From Candidatus Woesearchaeota archaeon (GTDB taxonomy: Archaea; Nanobdellota; Nanobdellia; Woesearchaeales; UBA525): a DNA stretch of 32,736 nucleotides. How positions within the stretch are numbered: position 1 is the stretch's first letter; every line of letters starts with the position of its first letter. The translations under genes were made by a program, and so were the position numbers. This document shows, in pieces, positions 9,289-17,033 of this stretch. The stretch covers positions 1 to 32,736 of the forward strand of contig JAAOYH010000061.1 in assembly GCA_018221245.1 (NCBI GenBank). The letters run 5' to 3'. Under the pieces are notes generated by a model. It saw only the letters and a list, made by a program, of their open reading frames with translations. It searched no databases and had not been told where the DNA came from.

Positions 9289-11460
9289 CTACTTTGGTCC
9301 GTGACAGATTACGAACATATCCGCATCTACCGCAGCCCCTGCATCCGTTTCACTAAGTATCTGAACGTTAGTTGATGAGATAGTACCTGTTGCAACACCA
9401 CTTATAATTCCTGCCGCTCCACCTGAAACAGTACAACTTGGTGCTGCACTAAAGACTCCTGATTTAACAGTCAATGAACAGTCTCCTGTAGCATTTTGAG
9501 CTACACTTGCTACCCAGTCACCTTCTTGTCTTGTGATCGTTGGAGTTGCATCGCAGTTAATGAGAGCACTAACTACAGATGAGACCCCACCAGTTCCCGG
9601 AGTAACTACTGAATCAACAATGACAGGCATTGGGTAATCTCCAGTTAAAGGTTTAACGATCCAATGAATGTCAGCTTGACCTGATCCGTTTCCTTCAATC
9701 TCAAGAGTACTAAAGAGTGCAGTTGTAAAAACAGTTTGCTCATAGAATAATCTTAAAGTCTTCTTACCAGAGCTAGCAAAGTCAAAGTATCCACATACAT
9801 TGAAAGGAGCACTTTTGTTGTTTGATCCGGTACTGTTCTCTCGGTACTCATGCCTAACTCTACCGTTACCTTCAGCAGAAATGGTTTGAGCTGCGTTTGG
9901 AGTTTCAACTATCTCAAAAGCGGCTTCAATCCCTGCATCACCTGCAGTTGTTGGAAGTCTAATGATGTGTGTGAATTGAGCACAAGCTTGATACTTTCCT
10001 GCTCTAGGAGCTACAAAACTAATCCCTACACTCTCGTCAGCAGTACAAGTTGTTCCACTTGATTCTTCTGTTCCAGAACATGCAATCTCTACATCAGCAC
10101 TTCCTGAGTTCTTAACAAGAGTTAAAGCTGCAGCAGTTAGACCAGTATAAGTTGCTACGTTTGCAGTACCAAGATCAGCAGTCTGACCTGAAATGTTTGC
10201 ATCAATATGGAACGGAGCTTCGTCTATTGAAAGAGCTTGAGACACAGCGTTTGGATACTTATAAATAGACATCTTCATATCTTGTGATGCTGTCTCATTA
10301 GTAATCCCGCATGATCCAATACCAGATGTCCTTATCGCTTGAACTTGAATTGTCGTGTCACCTTGTCCGGTATCGTAATCAAAATAGCCAACGATAGTTG
10401 AGAGACCTTGCTCTCCTGTTGAAGCATTTTGTCGCGTCATGTTACCGTTTGTGTTGTTTGTACCGTCGGTTAATCTCCAACCACATTGAGCATTACCAGA
10501 TCCAGAGTTAGTCGTTCTAAAGAAACCGCTAACTACGACTTTGTAATGACCAGAACCTAAACCAGTAAGAATTCTAGCACCTGGGACAACTGTCGCCGGA
10601 GCAGAGACATCGCCAACTACTGTTGTAGAACTACAATCTGAGTCTACTGAGAAGTTTGCATAAGATGCCGATGTAGATAACCACTCACAAGATACGATTC
10701 CGTTATACTGGATTGAACCAACAAACTCTGCCTGAGCAACTGTTCCGATCTCAGTGTTGTCACCAATTCTTGCGTCATCAATTCGGATGATAGCTGCTGC
10801 ACCTGTGGTTATTAGGCGAAGCGCTACTGTTCCAGAAGATGGACAAATGAAGGATAAAGAGACTTTTTTAGAAACGCTTGAAACAACAAGATCAACTTCA
10901 GATATGATATTTGTTCCGTCATACGCCTGCATTTTGTAATCAGCAGCTCCACCTTTATAGGTCATTGAAGCTAGACAATTTTGTCCTCGTAGTCCGTTAG
11001 GAATCGTAACTGCATCTGAAATAAGATTTTGTGCTCCTGATGGAGTCCATGCTGCTGAGGCATTTCCAAAGAGAACGTCTGAGGCATTGGTCTCTTGAGC
11101 GAATGTTCCACCTGATGATGTCCACTGAGCGATCCCTGCTTCAAAGTCAGGGTTCTCAACGAGGTTAAGACCAGTTACAGATCCGGTAGCTAGCTTGGTC
11201 CAGTTAGTAGTTGAACCAGCGTCATTCTTCTTAAAGATATTGCCGTTTGTAACATCCATGTACATAGAGCCCGCGGGTGCATCTTTTGCAACAGCAGTTG
11301 GATCGTCAGTCCCAGATAGGATCTTGGCGATTCCGTTTAGACTCATGTTTTGTTTAAGAGCCTTAACTTCGTCTCCACTAAAGATAACAGCTGCTGGATA
11401 AGCATTTGTACAACCCATGATTGTAACTAGTAGCGTTGATAACAGTGATCTCAATTTCAT
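9289..11460 (-). CDS. Large fibre-like protein with N-terminal export signal
   Basis: 723 residues. The ATG at 11460 has GGAG about eight bases upstream and is preferred to a longer frame. The first 25 residues look like a signal peptide: MKLR, then LLSTLLVTIMGC, then TNAYPA. The Cys is in a lipobox-like place, although Met at -2 is not typical; cleavage after the NAYPA stretch is an alternative. Next comes a module with GTDDPTAVAKDAPAGSMYMD and STTNWTKL, a style seen at the start of fibre and surface proteins, then several beta-rich domains with cysteine pairs. A signal peptide is unusual for a phage fibre. The product might go to the host envelope, or the gene may have been captured from a cellular surface protein. 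Confidence 0.7.
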   Translation of the reverse strand: MKLRSLLSTLLVTIMGCTNAYPAAVIFSGDEVKALKQNMSLNGIAKILSGTDDPTAVAKDAPAGSMYMDVTNGNIFKKNDAGSTTNWTKLATGSVTGLNLVENPDFEAGIAQWTSSGGTFAQETNASDVLFGNASAAWTPSGAQNLISDAVTIPNGLRGQNCLASMTYKGGAADYKMQAYDGTNIISEVDLVVSSVSKKVSLSFICPSSGTVALRLITTGAAAIIRIDDARIGDNTEIGTVAQAEFVGSIQYNGIVSCEWLSTSASYANFSVDSDCSSTTVVGDVSAPATVVPGARILTGLGSGHYKVVVSGFFRTTNSGSGNAQCGWRLTDGTNNTNGNMTRQNASTGEQGLSTIVGYFDYDTGQGDTTIQVQAIRTSGIGSCGITNETASQDMKMSIYKYPNAVSQALSIDEAPFHIDANISGQTADLGTANVATYTGLTAAALTLVKNSGSADVEIACSGTEESSGTTCTADESVGISFVAPRAGKYQACAQFTHIIRLPTTAGDAGIEAAFEIVETPNAAQTISAEGNGRVRHEYRENSTGSNNKSAPFNVCGYFDFASSGKKTLRLFYEQTVFTTALFSTLEIEGNGSGQADIHWIVKPLTGDYPMPVIVDSVVTPGTGGVSSVVSALINCDATPTITRQEGDWVASVAQNATGDCSLTVKSGVFSAAPSCTVSGGAAGIISGVATGTISSTNVQILSETDAGAAVDADMFVICHGPK

Positions 11461-11471
11461 ACCTTGTCTCC

Positions 11472-12950
11472 TTATCCAATAAACTGGATACAAACTTCTC
11501 CTGACGATATAGCAGTTGCCGCCATCGCCCTTAAACTTACTCGTTCTGCAGATGCCATTACGACATCAATACTTCCATCTTCACCTGGTCCAACAACACA
11601 TTGCAGTACTTCTGACAATGCAGCACCTGTATAGACTCCGAAGAAAAAACCCGAGGTATCATTTATCTTTAACTTACTTACATTAGCAGCAAGTGAAGCA
11701 ATGATTTCAACTGGGTTTCCAGCACTTCCAGGAATGTTGGTACTTGAAGTGTCTAGGACTGGAGTCGTATCAATGAAGTCTACTACATCAATAGCTGAAC
11801 TAAGAGCAGTGACAGTCCCATCAACAGTAATTGAGCCACCAGCGTCATCAATTGATATAACGTTTCCACCGTCTTGAATATTAACTGCAGATGCACCAGA
11901 AGCGTTATTGATAGTTACGTCACCAATGTCTGTCCCACTCACAAGCTTAGCGTTCATGGCAGAGAGAGTCGCTTCGGTTGAAGCTCCAGTCGGTAAAGGT
12001 AAAGCAGATGCTGATACAGGAACTGTTTGATCTGATGCGATATTAACGGGTACAGATGCTGCAATAACAGCAGTTCCAAGAGCAGGTGTCTTAGCATCAA
12101 GGCTTGTAGTATCTCCAGCAATCACACCAGTGTCAGTGTCAATTGTTGCAAGAGTCGCTTCAGTAGCTGCTCCCGTTGGTAACGGTAATGCTGATGCACT
12201 AACAGCTACAGTCTGATCTGACGCTATGTTTACAGGAGTAGATGCTGCAGTAAGAGCGGCTCCTTGAGCAGGTAACTTAGTATCAAGAGAAGTGAGAGCA
12301 GTGTTTGCGTCATCATCTCTTACTTGGAACTCATTGGACGCATTTACATTAACTGTCTCAACACCGTCTCCGATTCTTTGAGAATCAAAGTTAACTCCAA
12401 TGTGTGTTGTCTGAACGTTTAGGTCACCAGCAGTAATATTGATATCACCCGTTGTTCCAGTAAGTTTAACTGGAAGAGGTGCGTTATTAGCAGGAGTTAC
12501 AGTGTCTTCAGTAACTTCTTGATCTGCTCCATCGAGTGTAAAGAGTAATGGTGCTGCAGCAAGAGTAGCACTTACAACTTGTGATCCATCGGCATTAACG
12601 AGTGGATACTTATGTCTTAGAATTTGAAAGGCATCTAATCCAGGAGCAACACTTAGATCTTCAGCCAAAGTAATGGCGTTAGTAGTGGTGCTATGAACCT
12701 TAACTTCTTGTCCAGAGAGAGTACCGGCAGTGAACCGAATGACATCTCCCTTTAAAGCAGCATGTGCTGTTGCATTTACTACAGAGATAGTTGAGCTTGC
12801 TTCTGCAGTATCTGTTCCTACTTCTCTTGCATAGGAATGAGAAAGCACGGACATTCCGTTTTGCTTTTCTCTTACTGGTTCAATGGTTGTGTTCTCCGCT
12901 TTTAAGCGGTCGTCTTTATCCTGTGTAGGATATCCTTTAGGCGATGCCAT
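11472..12950 (-). CDS. Fibre/structural protein with internal 62-residue repeat
   Basis: 492 residues, beta-rich and poor in cysteine. Two copies of a module lie at about residues 220-268 and 282-330, each beginning TSLD, with the shared core PVNIASDQTV and then SASALPLPTGA and EATL. Similar modules are common in phage structural proteins that decorate the tail or capsid. The N-terminus is hydrophilic and contains SYAREVGTDT. A GGGGGAGAG sequence lies about ten bases before the start. It is the first gene after a 105-bp gap holding a promoter candidate, and it is followed by the large fibre gene. Role in adsorption or decoration inferred. Confidence 0.75.
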   Translation of the reverse strand: MASPKGYPTQDKDDRLKAENTTIEPVREKQNGMSVLSHSYAREVGTDTAEASSTISVVNATAHAALKGDVIRFTAGTLSGQEVKVHSTTTNAITLAEDLSVAPGLDAFQILRHKYPLVNADGSQVVSATLAAAPLLFTLDGADQEVTEDTVTPANNAPLPVKLTGTTGDINITAGDLNVQTTHIGVNFDSQRIGDGVETVNVNASNEFQVRDDDANTALTSLDTKLPAQGAALTAASTPVNIASDQTVAVSASALPLPTGAATEATLATIDTDTGVIAGDTTSLDAKTPALGTAVIAASVPVNIASDQTVPVSASALPLPTGASTEATLSAMNAKLVSGTDIGDVTINNASGASAVNIQDGGNVISIDDAGGSITVDGTVTALSSAIDVVDFIDTTPVLDTSSTNIPGSAGNPVEIIASLAANVSKLKINDTSGFFFGVYTGAALSEVLQCVVGPGEDGSIDVVMASAERVSLRAMAATAISSGEVCIQFIG

Positions 12951-13002
12951 ATGTAAGACTCTCCCCCTCGTCTCTTGTGGTTCTTAGTAGTCTTTAAATT
13001 TA

Positions 13003-13031
13003 ATTATCAATGAGAGTTTAAGTTTGTGCAA
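13003..13031 (-). promoter_or_regulatory. Putative internal promoter before fibre genes
   Basis: On the minus strand TTGCAC (13031-13026) and GATAAT (13008-13003) are separated by 17 bases. The -10 matches five of six consensus bases, the -35 only three. It lies in the 105-bp gap between the small gene ending at 13056 and the fibre gene starting at 12950, one of the few gaps in the late operon. It could give the fibre genes their own sigma70-type transcription. Confidence 0.4.
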
Positions 13032-13055
13032 CCCTTTTTGATATTTGACAATGGT

Positions 13056-13220
13056 TCACTTCTTTTTTAGTTCCCTTAATATCATAACCAAAAGTAACTC
13101 TATCCTAGATGCTATCGAATCATTTTCAGACAATGCCTCTAGTAAATCGTTTGATAACTCGTCTTTAACCTTCTTAGATGAGTCGTCACCTTTAATCTTA
13201 GTCTTTTTGGCTAGCCCCAT
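13056..13220 (-). CDS. Small hypothetical protein, 54 aa
   Basis: The ATG at 13220 overlaps the last ten bases of the upstream gene, and the frame runs to a TGA at 13056-13058. The product starts MGLAKKTKIK and is hydrophilic and Lys/Glu/Ser-rich, with an amphipathic leucine-rich helix near the end (SRIELLLVMILRELKKK). No family recognised. The overlap with 13211-13453 suggests coupled translation, and short basic/acidic helical proteins of this kind are common beside fibre genes. A plus-strand frame over the same bases is judged a shadow. Confidence 0.55.
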   Translation of the reverse strand: MGLAKKTKIKGDDSSKKVKDELSNDLLEALSENDSIASRIELLLVMILRELKKK

Positions 13221-13453
13221 CGTGGATCCTCAAGTTCTTCAATAATCTCTTCCTTCGTATACCAAAGATATCCTACGAAGATATCAGGTATAGGTTCATC
13301 TACTTGAAACAAGACAATTCTATCAACATCAACTGGCTCATTACTTATTCTAGCGTCAATAAGTCGTCTTGAAGTGGACCTGTTAATCATCTCTTGAGTG
13401 ACAGAGAGATAAGGAATTAGAACGTATGCGGTACCATCTACAAACTTAATCAT
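13211..13453 (-). CDS. Small hypothetical virion-region protein
   Basis: 80 residues, mixed alpha/beta, starting MIKFVDGTAYVLIPYLSV and ending with an acidic, Trp-containing tail (EEIIEELEDPRWG). The start overlaps the stop of the fibre-like gene upstream (ATGA), and the stop overlaps the next small gene. No family recognised. Position between a lectin-like fibre protein and another fibre gene suggests a fibre-associated or assembly role. Confidence 0.6.
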   Translation of the reverse strand: MIKFVDGTAYVLIPYLSVTQEMINRSTSRRLIDARISNEPVDVDRIVLFQVDEPIPDIFVGYLWYTKEEIIEELEDPRWG

Positions 13454-14484
13454 GTCGGAACCGTCCCATCGATATCTCCAGATTCCATATTTGTCATGGT
13501 CCCATCAACGCTATCGTTCCCATTATCAGTAATGGTTGGGAAAGTGTCGCCATCTCCCATTCTGTACCAGCTATCATTATTTGCAAATTGACTGTGTTGA
13601 GATATATCAGTTGGCAGACCAGAGTTATAAATTTCACTTACCTCTGTAGAGTCTAGTTCTACTCCCCAAAAGGAAACCTCTTCTGTGTTTCCTACAAAGT
13701 TAAACGCTGTATTCCTAACTGCAATTCTAGAAGGATCCGTTGTTATCAATGTGTTTGCCAAGGACCCGGAGGCCCCAGTGCTATCAAGTGCTCCATTGAA
13801 ATAGACCTTAAATCCGTTCATATTGGATGCACCACTATAAGTAATACATAGATGTGTCCATGTAAGTGGAGAAAACCCAGCAGCTGTTGAGAGGTGAGAC
13901 CTAAGTGTTCCAGAACTCCTTACTTGTGCAAAAAACTTTCCACTTGTTTCTATATAGAATCCCCACCCAAAAACGTTTGCATCATTTGATACTTTCGCCC
14001 AGATAGTCTTCCTTGATGATAAGTTATTAGGCCTTACCCAAGCAGAAAAAGACCATTGCACTGTCCTTTCGTAGTTATGGTTATCTCCAAAATCTACGAA
14101 CTCGTTTACTCCATCAAATAAAAGAGAAAACTGATTAACGAAAGAGTCAGGGACTCCGCTATCTTCATTAGATAATCCAGATAAACCTCCAAAACCTTCT
14201 GACTGAACTCGGTAAAAATAGGTAACTCCATTTGTTAGTCCTGAATGAACGAAGCTCGTTACATCCCCAACTACTAACTTAGTGTCTGTGTCGGTAACTG
14301 AACCAGTAGTGTTAAAATAAACATTATAATTTGTAGTTCCAGAGACGTCATCCCAAACAATAGTGTTCGCTTGATCCGCAGGAGTTACGCTATCTAAGAC
14401 AGGTACTCCTGGTGGAGGTATACTTGCCGAACGATCAAACTCTGAAGTACCTTGAAACGGTAAAATTATAGTTCTTCTTGTCAT
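13450..14484 (-). CDS. Fibre protein with fibronectin III and LamG/ConA-like domains
   Basis: 344 residues. About residues 25-110 form a fibronectin type III domain: VPVLDSVTPADQANTIVWDD, then TNYNVYFNTTG, then TYFYRVQSEG with the usual Tyr and Trp positions. About residues 115-300 form a concanavalin A-like (LamG type) domain: SLLFDGVNEFVDFG, WSFSAWVRPNN, then TWTHLCITYSG and a FKVYFNGALD strand. LamG domains bind carbohydrate in many proteins, so binding to a host surface glycan is the likely role. The start overlaps the preceding gene as ATGA. Confidence 0.8.
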   Translation of the reverse strand: MTRRTIILPFQGTSEFDRSASIPPPGVPVLDSVTPADQANTIVWDDVSGTTNYNVYFNTTGSVTDTDTKLVVGDVTSFVHSGLTNGVTYFYRVQSEGFGGLSGLSNEDSGVPDSFVNQFSLLFDGVNEFVDFGDNHNYERTVQWSFSAWVRPNNLSSRKTIWAKVSNDANVFGWGFYIETSGKFFAQVRSSGTLRSHLSTAAGFSPLTWTHLCITYSGASNMNGFKVYFNGALDSTGASGSLANTLITTDPSRIAVRNTAFNFVGNTEEVSFWGVELDSTEVSEIYNSGLPTDISQHSQFANNDSWYRMGDGDTFPTITDNGNDSVDGTMTNMESGDIDGTVPT

Positions 14485-14942
14485 TTTCCAGAAACCTTTA
14501 TGGTTATGGTACCACCTGTAAAGTTGTTAGATGTATAAGCAAGTCGTATGTACGGAATAGGTAAAGAAGTAAACTCCCATATTTGATCATCATCAGTTAA
14601 AGATCTAATAATCGTTCCGCCGAAGTTTCCACCTATGTCCGACCAGTTCGATTGGTCAACAGATCCCTCTAAAATCATAGTCGCATTAAGAGTTCCAGAA
14701 GCAGTTGCAGAAGACCAAATAACTTGAAAGGACCCGCTACTAAAACCTGTTACGTCCCAAACATTAGACTCAACGTTTGCAGACATAGACAGCCCTACTT
14801 GGAACGTTAAGTCTTGTTGTGAAAACAAAACAGGAGTTACATCGAGTGCTACTTTACTAGCCGTCAAATACTCAGAACCAGTAACTAACCTTGCTTCATT
14901 AGGTTGTGACGTCGTTTGAGGGTATATGTCTATTCTAGCCAT
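14481..14942 (-). CDS. Beta-rich virion protein (decoration or fibre base)
   Basis: 153 residues, almost all predicted beta. It contains a Trp-rich strand and the pattern STLNATMILEGS-like followed by DQSNWSDIGG and PYIRLAYTSNNFTGGTITI, typical of jelly-roll or discoidin-like decoration proteins that measure a mean response with noise ("Trp-D-I-G" then "Y-I-R-L"). The downstream neighbour at 14942-15280 has a similar design (HSPDGTNWVDLATF), so the two may be distant relatives. Coupled to both neighbours (TAATG, ATGA). Function inferred from fold-like features and position. Confidence 0.65.
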   Translation of the reverse strand: MARIDIYPQTTSQPNEARLVTGSEYLTASKVALDVTPVLFSQQDLTFQVGLSMSANVESNVWDVTGFSSGSFQVIWSSATASGTLNATMILEGSVDQSNWSDIGGNFGGTIIRSLTDDDQIWEFTSLPIPYIRLAYTSNNFTGGTITIKVSGK

Positions 14943-15280
14943 TACTTATCGTCATCTGACCAAAGTTGTACTTTAACTGTAGCTGATGGAGTACCCGCTA
15001 GAGTTACTACAGATCTTACATTCACGAAGATACTATCAGTAATCTGAAGAGCTTCTTGACCTGTTAAGTTAACTACTTGAGTAAATGTAGCAAGATCTAC
15101 CCAATTTGTTCCGTCAGGAGAGTGCTGGATCTTAGCGTCTACTGTAGTTGAACCATCGTTTGCACTGATGTCTAACCAACCAATGAATGCTTTTTGCCTG
15201 GGTCCAAGACTAATCTTAGCTGTAGTCTTTGATGCTGTTAATGCTTCACTTAAGAAGCTTACCAATGAAGTACTTGCCAT
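14942..15280 (-). CDS. Beta-rich virion protein (decoration-type)
   Basis: 112 residues from the ATG at 15280, which has AAGGA seven bases upstream; an in-frame start ten codons earlier lacks this. The sequence is beta-rich with ISLGPRQKAFIGWLDIS, then IQHSPDGTNWVDLATF and a closing SATVKVQLWSDDD strand. This resembles small capsid or tail decoration proteins. It is the first gene after an intercistronic hairpin and begins a coupled run of fibre-region genes. Confidence 0.65.
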   Translation of the reverse strand: MASTSLVSFLSEALTASKTTAKISLGPRQKAFIGWLDISANDGSTTVDAKIQHSPDGTNWVDLATFTQVVNLTGQEALQITDSIFVNVRSVVTLAGTPSATVKVQLWSDDDK

Positions 15281-15290
15281 TGTCTTTTCC

Positions 15291-15324
15291 TTATAAAAGA
15301 TAGGGGGCACGATGACCCCCCATC
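15291..15324 (-). terminator. Intercistronic hairpin, partial terminator candidate
   Basis: On the minus strand a nine-pair stem, GATGGGGG against CCCCCTATC including one G-U pair, closes an eight-base loop and is followed by CTTTTAT-type sequence. It lies between the stop at 15329 and the ribosome-binding site of the next gene (ATG 15280). It could reduce downstream expression or protect the 3' end of the upstream message. The U-tract is short, so termination may be partial. Confidence 0.5.
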
Positions 15325-15328
15325 GAAA

Positions 15329-15691
15329 TTAGATCTCGTCTGCAGCGTGAGAGACAACCATGGAAACATAGCAGTCTGCATCTTTAGCAGTAGTACCATC
15401 AGTTCCATCCCACAAAAGGATTTGAACAGAAGTAGCACTCACAGCTCCAACAGACGCAATAACGTCTCCAGCAGCGGCTTTCGGAGTAACTTGAACAGAC
15501 ATGATCCGACTAGGCGGAACACGACTGAAAGTTAAAAGGTAATCTCCAACACCAGTGTCAGTAATGGTGAAGTCTTGTCCACCAGATACAAAGATAGGAG
15601 TTCCAGAGTTCTCATCAATTTCAGCAGCCATCACTTCAACAAGTCGTTGAGAAGATTTAGCTGATCTCATTAATTTACCAATTCCCCACAT
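15329..15691 (-). CDS. Small structural protein next to capsid gene
   Basis: 120 residues. A basic N-terminus (MWGIGKLMRSAKSSQRL) precedes a beta-rich body: ITDTGVGDYLLTFSRV, then PPSRIMSVQVTPKA and a Trp-Asp-Gly strand. The arrangement resembles small decoration proteins encoded beside major capsid genes. GAGGA lies about eight bases before the ATG. The gene starts just beyond the strong terminator that follows the capsid gene and ends at a hairpin, so it may form its own transcript segment. Function inferred. Confidence 0.65.
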   Translation of the reverse strand: MWGIGKLMRSAKSSQRLVEVMAAEIDENSGTPIFVSGGQDFTITDTGVGDYLLTFSRVPPSRIMSVQVTPKAAAGDVIASVGAVSATSVQILLWDGTDGTTAKDADCYVSMVVSHAADEI

Positions 15692-15734
15692 ATTATCGTC
15701 CTCTCTCGTGTTTAAGGTACACGGTAACCTTGAT

Positions 15735-15786
15735 TAAAAAAGAGGGGAATAGGAGTCGTAAAAGCTACTCCCCTCTCTCTTTTTTT
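15735..15786 (-). terminator. Strong intrinsic terminator after major capsid gene (bidirectional in form)
   Basis: An inverted repeat with AGAGGGG and CCCCTCT arms, plus an inner AGT/ACT pairing, is flanked by a run of A on the left and of T on the right, so on either strand the stem is followed by about six U. On the minus strand it lies 11 bases past the capsid stop at 15797. T7-like phages also place a terminator right after the capsid gene, which raises capsid message over downstream genes. Confidence 0.8.
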
Positions 15787-15796
15787 AAACGCTAAC

Positions 15797-17011
15797 TTAA
15801 GTCGCTAGACCAGTTAGAACACCGTGAAAAGAAGGTACAACATATACTTGTAAGTACCCGCCGTAACGAGCGTTATAAGCATCGTCATCAGACTTACGAA
15901 GGAAAACTGTTCCATCATCTTCGAACCAACCGAAGTCAGGACGGTGATGAATAGTAATCCAGTTGTCATTCAAGAAGTACATTCTGTCATCTTCACAGAA
16001 TCGTTCTGGGAAGACACCAATTGCACCAGCTGCGGACATATATTCGATACCTTTGAAGGCTACTTTACCTTTAAGATCTTGAGATCTTGGCTCAATGACA
16101 TATTGTTTTTGATCTTCAAGAAGATTCAACAACTTACGGTATTGAGTGAAAGAAGTGATGATCATGTTAGGCACTTTTCCGGAAGCTTGTTGAACATCCA
16201 ACATAACTTCGTTCATGAGGTCAGTTGTAAGCCCAGCACCGCCGGCTGCTTTTTGTTGAGCTTGCCAACGTCGAGCGATAGGCACACTGTACTTAGAACC
16301 AGAAGTAGCGTCTAGGACACCTTTTAAACCTTCAGGATCATTGTCTTTAGAACCTTGCATGTGAAGGAAAACACTAGCAAGAACTGGTCCTACTCCGGTA
16401 AGAGCAGCTAGTCCAACAGAAGTCCCAACCAAGCTAATCGTTTTAGAAGACGGAACATAAGCAACAACCTCTAGGTTAGTAGTTTCAGCGTCATAGTTGA
16501 CGAAGTCTTTTTCTTCAATGTTTGCATCTTTAGTGTCAGAAGCAAGAACAACGATATAAGGAGATCCTGAAGTACCGAGTCCAGTTACGGTAGTTGAAGC
16601 ATCACCTGCAGCCAAAGATCCAGTTCCATCGTTGAAAAGGATACGAGACATGTTTCTCATGTAAGACTCGACAGCTTTTTTAACAACTTCTTTAGTTCCA
16701 CGAACGAATGCACCTTCATCGTTCATAGAAGCTTTGATTGCTTCACGATCGATTTCAGTAGTTGCATAAACCTTCTTGGCAAGAATGATTGCATCTTCAT
16801 AGTTAGCAACGTTAGATGCTGGAAGAGATCCAGAACCTACACCACCAGCGAAAGATTGAGGAACTGGAACAAAGAGTTGACGGCCTGTGAAGGTGAAGTC
16901 TTTCTTTACTCGTCCCAAAAGTACGTTTGCACTATTGTATGTGTTGTCAGACAACTTACCGTATTTAATCTTAAATAGGTTTGTTGCATCAGTTAGATTG
17001 AAATTAGCCAT
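15797..17011 (-). CDS. Major capsid protein, HK97-fold
   Basis: 404 residues. The pattern fits HK97-fold capsid proteins of podovirus-like phages: an N-arm, then ANYEDAIILAKKVYATTEID, a long spine-helix region with TKEVVKKAVESYMRNMSRIL, and a C-terminal part with ITSFTQYRKLLNLLEDQKQY, FKGIEYMSA and RFCEDDRMYFLNDNWI. A perfect AGGAGG lies about eight bases before the ATG, the strongest ribosome-binding site in the window, as expected for the most abundant virion protein. It directly follows the scaffold gene and is closed by an intrinsic terminator. Confidence 0.9.
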   Translation of the reverse strand: MANFNLTDATNLFKIKYGKLSDNTYNSANVLLGRVKKDFTFTGRQLFVPVPQSFAGGVGSGSLPASNVANYEDAIILAKKVYATTEIDREAIKASMNDEGAFVRGTKEVVKKAVESYMRNMSRILFNDGTGSLAAGDASTTVTGLGTSGSPYIVVLASDTKDANIEEKDFVNYDAETTNLEVVAYVPSSKTISLVGTSVGLAALTGVGPVLASVFLHMQGSKDNDPEGLKGVLDATSGSKYSVPIARRWQAQQKAAGGAGLTTDLMNEVMLDVQQASGKVPNMIITSFTQYRKLLNLLEDQKQYVIEPRSQDLKGKVAFKGIEYMSAAGAIGVFPERFCEDDRMYFLNDNWITIHHRPDFGWFEDDGTVFLRKSDDDAYNARYGGYLQVYVVPSFHGVLTGLAT

Positions 17012-17033
17012 TGTTATAGTCCTCCTAGACTAT

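Noticed and set aside
13045..13245. Plus-strand frame of 66 codons
   Set aside because: It covers the small minus-strand gene 13056-13220, which overlaps its upstream neighbour by ten bases as other genes here do. No ribosome-binding site on the plus strand.
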